A DNA stretch of 64,000 nt, taken from the NCBI GenBank assembly GCA_949361645.1, contig OX442415.1, positions 15,376,331 through 15,440,330 of the forward strand, given 5' to 3'. Source of the stretch: Spongilla lacustris. Its lineage: Eukaryota; Porifera; Demospongiae; Spongillida; Spongillidae. The notes under the pieces were generated by a model. The model made no database searches. It was given only the letters and a program-made list of their open reading frames with translations, and was not told the origin of the DNA. The translations under genes were made by a program, and so were the position numbers. Below are positions 59,401 to 64,000 of the stretch, in pieces (the first letter of the stretch is position 1; every line of letters starts with the position of its first letter).

Positions 59401-61619
59401 TGTAGGAACTCTTAAAGCAGAGGGTCTATATCCATAAGCAGCAGTTACCACACATTATGGTAAGGAAATAGCTATATAAAATCACAACTTGTTGCAAGCA
59501 AATTCCATTACTGAAGCCATGAAATCACATAAATCAACCCTACCCTTACTTAAGCACACCATGATATGGGAACTAGCTAACAGGCTTGCAAAGTAATACA
59601 TTGACAATGCAACCATGAGTGGCTTGTCTAAGTTGTTAAAAAAATTTTGATCTGAGATGCCTTCTCTTAAAACTTATCTAAAACCTTGTTGGAGGCTTGA
59701 AACATGTTGATCGATAGTCTACCAACCAGCACATAAGCAACAGCAAGAATTTTAAACAATGATGCAAAGCACACCTTTATTTAAACGAAAACTGCAACAT
59801 TCCCCAACATCTAAAACCTGCAGGTGTATTTTTAAACAGAGATGACCTTAACCTTACTTTCAAAGAAACAATAGACACAGCTAAAAGCTCACAGGTTTCC
59901 AAGCACATTCTTTAACATACACTATGATCCTCTTAAATAACATTCTTCCCTATCATAGTCTGTATTGCACTTGCAACTTAATGTCAAAGGATGCTTTTGC
60001 AAATTCCAAGTACCATAATCATTTTCTATACACAAAAGCTTGCAACATTATTAAACTACACCCTCATAAGTTGTCTTTTTAAAGGTACATAACAAGAGTC
60101 TATTCTAAAGCAAAGCATCCACCAATATTTATGCACACACAGACATGATTTGAAAACCAGCTAATAGGCTCATTTGTGTGCAACAAGAGAAAAAAATAAC
60201 AAGTCATCCTAATCATCCAAAAATTTCATTACTGAATGCCATGAAATGAAATCACATAAATCAACCATACCCAGCTAACAGGCTTGCAAAGTAATACAAT
60301 GAAAATGAAACCATCGTGCAGTGGCTTGTCTAAGTCGTTAAAAAAAATTGATGTGGGATGACTTCTCTTTAAAGAAAAAAAACAATAACTTATCTAAAAC
60401 CTAGCTGCAGGCTTGAAACATTAGTCAGAAACCAAAGAATTTGATCGATAGTCTACCAACCAGCACATTTTTGCGTGTACTGTGTAATAACTTGCGCTTT
60501 AAGTTTAACGTGTGCGTCTCCGTTTCCTAACTCACAGAATGGCATTACATGTCAAATTCATATCAACCCGTAGTACCTGCCGCTCTGTTTAGTGCCTGTC
60601 TGTACGATAGTGCTAATTGGTGCGCACTACATCGGATGTAAACATGTTAATTGGCACTGACTTGTAACACCCACGAAGGAGGTGGGGCATTGCATAAAAA
60701 AAAAGAAGATCCGCCTCCGAATTGTATCACGTGATTGAGATTGGTTATTTTATCACAGAATTAAGTCTTAGGACGAGGTCGTGTGTGCATGCGTACGCGA
60801 AGAGAAATAGGTAGAGGGTTGCAGTTTTAGTTGTGAATGTGAAAAAAATCCAATATTTTGAACGAAGCTTCACAATCGATACGTGAACACATACGAACTT
60901 TCAAAATCAGCTAATCAATTGTGCTTATTAAAATTAATTAGCATGATTAATAATGTATCAATTAAAAGGATGGAAAAAAATTTGAGGAAAGCGACCAACT
61001 CAGTTTCAAAATATGAGATTTTTTGCTTAATCCTATCAAAAGTTATTCCCTTTCAAAAGCGTTGCGTTCTTTCGTAGACACCCTGTATAGGAAAGGGGGT
61101 TGGGCCTGGGTATGGAGAACAGCTTTAGGCTTGTGTGGAGAAGGGCTTTAGGTCTGTGTGGAGAAGGGCTTTAGGCATGTGTGGAGAACGGCTTTAGGCC
61201 TGTGTGGAGAAGGGCTTTAGGCCTGTGTGAAGAAGGGCTTTAGACCTGTGAGAGAAGGCTTTAGGCATGTGTGGAGAAGGGCTTTAGGCTTGTGTGGCTT
61301 TAGGCCTGTGTGGAGAAGGGCTTTAGGCTTGTGTGGAGAAGGGCTTTAGGCTTGTATGGAGAAGGGCTTTAGGCTTGTATGGAGAAGGGCTTTAGGCTTG
61401 TGTGAAGAAGGGCTTTAGGCCTGTGTGGAAAAGGCTTTAGGCCTGTGTGGAAAAGGCTTTAGGCCTGTGTGGAGAAGGGCTTTAGGCCTGTGCGAAGAAT
61501 GGCTTTAGGCTTGTGTGGAGTAGAGCGTTTTGCAAGGGCTCATGTGACGTCACCTACCTTTCATTCCAGATCTCAATGCATCTCCACTGAAAGGAAACAG
61601 CGCCACATTTGTAGTGTGA
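47439..61619 (+). CDS. C-terminal exons of a host gene with a 13.4-kb last intron
   Basis: Four exons join in frame: about 47439-47677, 47890-48007, 48134-48167 and 61570-61619, with stop TGA at 61617-61619. The acceptors are strong (AATATTTTCAG, TTGTCCAGCAG, TTTCATTCCAG); the donors are GTGTCA, GTTTGT and GTAAAT. Phases agree at all three joins although exon lengths are 239, 118, 34 and 50. The encoded tail (up to 146 residues) contains TVSAFWYWGGGDHNAAEQIS, GGKLEAAEISSHNVQESLAA, HSRLLRLQSSLVAIL and, after the long intron, LNASPLKGNSATFVV. It reads like a conserved cellular protein, but I do not recognise it. The first exon's left edge is uncertain (an in-frame TAA lies just before 47439). 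The final intron contains the foldback transposon 48245-61085. Confidence 0.5.
49690..54600 (+). repeat. left satellite-like array, about 120-140-bp unit
   Basis: About 38-40 imperfect copies of a unit that includes CTTCCTGTCCCCTCTTGATC, TTAAAATAATTCTCTGTG, GTGAGTGTTGCTTATGAGTA, CTACCTGTTGAGGACCCAGT and ATAGCTAACCATCTTTTCAT. Variants with a shortened middle and with GTACTGCTTCTTGTTCCCTC recur at intervals, giving higher-order structure. No unit-wide ORF survives. Confidence 0.9.
54600..55935. other. single-copy spacer between the opposed arrays
   Basis: AT-rich and non-repetitive, with no gene recognised. A 61-codon frame at 54933-55118 has no features. This is the loop of the foldback. Confidence 0.55.
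55935..58905 (-). repeat. right satellite-like array, inverted
   Basis: About 24 copies of the same unit in inverse orientation (TACTCATAAGCAACACTCAC and AAGGAAGCCTTGGTTAAGCA on plus). It is shorter than the left array, and the order of variants partly mirrors it. Confidence 0.9.
61100..61530 (+). repeat. minisatellite, 22-23-bp unit
   Basis: About 18 copies of GTGTGGAGAAGGGCTTTAGGC with small changes, immediately right of the foldback and within the same intron, about 40 bp before the last exon's acceptor. Confidence 0.9.
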
Positions 61620-62359
61620 ATCATGACTAATACAAATTTGCAAGATGGACAGAAGTGTTCAGGAAGTCAACTTAGCAGTCATCATTGTTGGCATCAATAC
61701 CAAAAGAATTTTGCAGCATAGCTTTACCGTCATTTAGTCTTTACCTTTAACAACCTTTTGGCACCATCCTGCAGTGTAGTTGTACTTGTGTCATGTGATA
61801 ATCTCACGTATACATATAGTAAAACAACCGCAACGCGTCATATAAAAAACAGAACAATTTGGGGTCTACAGAAAATGCGTTAAGGATTAAGGACTGTGCT
61901 TTCTTGTTGCTCTATGTTTGATGGTGAAGGTGTAGGATGCCTACCTTAATCTGTCGTTCCCGAAGTCCGCTCGAACGAGTTTTGTAAGGCTACACAGCAA
62001 TTCAGGGCATTGATTCCGGGCCCGAGAGAACACGTAATATCGACCGGAAGAGCATGCTTCCGAGTTACGCGAGCCATTTCCATCCGAAACCGCGAGTGGA
62101 CCGATTTCATACGATTGATTTCACGGTCCCGGAAGCTAATTTGTACGCGCACGGATGAGTTCGGATTAATTATCGCACGCGTACGTGCAATTTTGAACGA
62201 AACCGGGCAAACACCGTACGAGGACCGCGTACTTGTACGTAAGAATTATTGTATGACGTATTGGCAATTGGAAGATACGTGGTTAATTTACGGGTTATGT
62301 CAATTAATTCCTTGCATGTGCTGAATATGTTGCAGGTTATTAAAAATATATAATTGGCT
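61620..62359. other. CpG-rich interval between two convergent genes
   Basis: 61955-62240 is clearly richer in CpG than its surroundings (CCGGGCCCGAG, CGCGTACG). A plus frame at 62010-62324 has no domain. No rRNA or tRNA match was recognised. It may be a lightly methylated regulatory segment. Confidence 0.35.
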
Positions 62360-63131
62360 TCACACAGTACAAAATAACATAAGCACAAAGTTGATTGAGA
62401 ACTGGGACAGATCTGTATATAAAAAAGAAAGCATGAATTGGGCAACAATTTTGCCAGATGACCTTACCTCTCGGACAGTACACGCAGGAGTAACATCTGA
62501 TCTCCATCTAAGAATAATAAAAATGAATATCCCACTATTAAATCTAATTGTTTCACTTACCTTTCTTTGGTACCTCACCGTGCTATTGAAGTGAATGCAT
62601 AACTGGTAGGGTTTACCTTGTGCTACTTTCGTTCTGAACTGCACACAATTGGAATGGTCATGCATAAATGCGACAGGAGGCAGAGAAGCAATACATGCCA
62701 CGATCTGTGTTGAAACGAAGGGAAAGTATAAATAACAACTATAGCGATGCACTCTTACTTTTAGCGCTTTTGTTCAGCCACGCACCACTGAGGAATCCAT
62801 TAAATACTGTTCCCGACGTTACGTCAAACCAGCGAAATGGTTAACTCCCAGGAACTGCTTTTGTTCAGCCACGCACCAGAAATCCATTAAGACTGTTCCC
62901 GACGTTACGTCGAACCAGCGAAAAGGTAAACTCCCAGGAACCTAGCTACTGAACATCGTTACCAGGGCTTACCTTGTGATGTAGCGTAGTACTACCTCCA
63001 GTAACCAATTTTAAAACCCCGCCAGAATAAGCATCGAAGAACGACTTTCCCTGCAAAAAGCCTTCGATCAATTCAATCCATAATATAAGGCATAACGAGT
63101 GTAACAAAAGGTGTAACTCACCTGGCATCAT
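62360..63131 (-). CDS. candidate small secreted or membrane protein, four exons
   Basis: The exons are 63131-62973, 62704-62561, 62507-62468 and 62412-62360 (159, 144, 40 and 53 nt; 131 residues). Borders are strong: donors GTAAGC, GTAAGT and GTAAGG, acceptors CAACACAG, TTATTCTTAG and TTTATATACAG, with all phases compatible. It starts at tandem ATGs, followed by a signal-peptide-like segment (ELHLLLHSLCLILWIELIEG). The next parts include SFFDAYSGGVLKLVTGGS and a Cys-containing stretch (DHSNCVQFRTKVAQGKPYQL; an NST glycosylation site), then CYSCVYC. The tail is hydrophobic (FSINFVLMLFCTV), perhaps a membrane anchor. No family recognised. Exon 1 could instead begin within an unseen longer gene. 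Confidence 0.45.
62765..62941. repeat. 92-bp tandem duplication in intron 1
   Basis: Two copies of a unit beginning GCTTTTGTTCAGCCACGCAC and containing CTGTTCCCGACGTTACGTC. The second copy (from 62857) has a small deletion. Confidence 0.85.
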
Positions 63132-63562
63132 AATAGTAGTCACGAAGCTATAATATAGAAGATATTCTATACGTCGCTGAATTCCTGCCGGCTCAAATGC
63201 GCCATATTACCACCCCCTTTACTTACGACCCGCCAAATATCTCAGTCACGTGAATTGGTCATTGGGTAGTTTAATACATAATTCAATTAACTTTCAGTAC
63301 ATACAGTATATGCGTACATGTAACAACTATAAACCAATCAATTGTATTAGCGGTCACACTGTAACTGGAAAGGTCACACGACGTCGAAAAAGTAGCATGC
63401 ATTGCTTCACACCCTCTTTTCACCCGTAAAAGGCGTGATAACCGTATTGCATATATTGATCTCTCGTCCAAACAATGCAACGCCATGCCCATGGCCGTTG
63501 TGCAACATATGCATGATCACCATATCATGATCATATTCGTGGATATCCACTCTCTAAATTTG
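63132..63562. other. likely 5' flank of the minus-strand gene, nothing else seen
   Basis: No ORF with support. Includes a TCACGTGA E-box-like word at 63245-63252. Confidence 0.35.
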
Positions 63563-63785
63563 TTATTGTGCCACGCCCATCATTGTATATTATTAATCGA
63601 TTGCATATTTATATACTACTAAAATATAGTGCAATGCAAGGGAAAGTGACTCCGGGAAATGTTTATGTATTACAGTTGTTTCATTTGTTAATAATGCCAG
63701 ATACTGCATCCTTACATATGCATGTACACACATACATGTATGTATATGGATGTGTTCCAATTAATAAGGCTGTATTCTTATAGCA
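63563..63785 (+). repeat. dispersed repeat, copy 2
   Basis: Counterpart of 9100-9365: ATTGTGCCACGCCCAT, AATGCAAGGGAAAGTGACTC and GGATGTGTTCCAA..GGCTGTATTCT in the same order. Confidence 0.6.
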
Positions 63786-64000
63786 GCGGACGCGTCAAAT
63801 CAAGTTTTGATTCTATAAAGGGTTTTAAAATCCTCTGTAAAACCACTGTGTAATTGAACGTTAAAATTATAATCACTTCATTAAATGCCATCCTTTATAC
63901 TGATGTCGGCAAAGAGCATGATGTAGATTGCTAAGTAGTCTTATTCGTTTCATTTACTGGTAATGCATTATTAATTAGGTATCGTTAGCATATGCATTTA

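Larger units (their letters stand above)
48245..61085. mobile_element. 12.8-kb foldback transposon inside an intron
   Basis: The ends are CAGGGTGTCTACGAAAGAAC (48245) and its inverse ending at 61085, flanked by TATA on both sides (48241-48244, 61086-61089). This is compatible with a TA or TATA target duplication and thus perhaps a Tc1/mariner-type origin. The inverted match runs through nearly the whole element: unique subterminal arms (48245-49690 against 58905-61085), then opposed satellite arrays. The right arm is longer because 59730-60445 is extra sequence, with TCGATAGTCTACCAACCAGC present at both of its edges. No transposase is seen, so it is non-autonomous. Confidence 0.85.

Overview
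The window is eukaryotic nuclear DNA, most likely from an invertebrate animal. A sponge is my best guess but it is not proven. The evidence is spliced exons with GT/AG borders that keep frame, animal-type transposons (DIRS-like, piggyBac-like, hAT), Ty3/Gypsy-type Gag domains of the kind seen in sponges and cnidarians, abundant TACATGTA words, and no operons or ribosome binding sites. No rRNA, complete tRNA or CRISPR array was seen. Transposons and tandem repeats make up most of the sequence.

Left part (1-19.7 kb). A probable multi-exon gene end of unknown function lies at 1330-2121. Next come small foldback elements, long CA-type minisatellites carrying a hAT-type MITE, a decayed DIRS-like retroelement (6.9-8.0 kb), a small candidate gene (8.07-8.56 kb), a non-autonomous hAT element that keeps only a BED zinc finger (10.6-11.5 kb), and a solo tip of the large foldback family found further right. 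G-rich and CA-rich arrays follow, including a direct duplication of about 1 kb (14.8-16.9 kb).

Centre (19.7-36 kb). A very large foldback element has arms of several kb filled with a 22-bp minisatellite. Its right arm is interrupted by a 6.4-kb block holding an apparently intact DIRS-like retrotransposon (spliced gag, RT-RNase H, tyrosine recombinase) and a smaller inverted-repeat element built from GCTAGC-centred palindromes.

Right part (36-64 kb). The most striking gene (about 38-40.5 kb, minus strand) joins an AIG1/GIMAP-like GTPase domain to a tandem series of Ty3/Gypsy Gag-like domains. Beyond it lie a broken RING-finger gene resembling the N-terminal part of RAG1-like mobile elements, and a piggyBac-like element with a long open transposase. 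A host gene of unknown function (four exons, 47.4-61.6 kb) has its last intron occupied by a 12.8-kb foldback transposon, whose halves carry opposed arrays of a roughly 120-140-bp repeat. A small candidate secreted-protein gene closes the window on the minus strand (62.4-63.1 kb).

The host genes show no shared pathway. The main theme is nested mobile DNA: elements inside elements, and one inside an intron. The best candidate for something undescribed is the GTPase-Gag fusion, followed by the two giant foldback elements.
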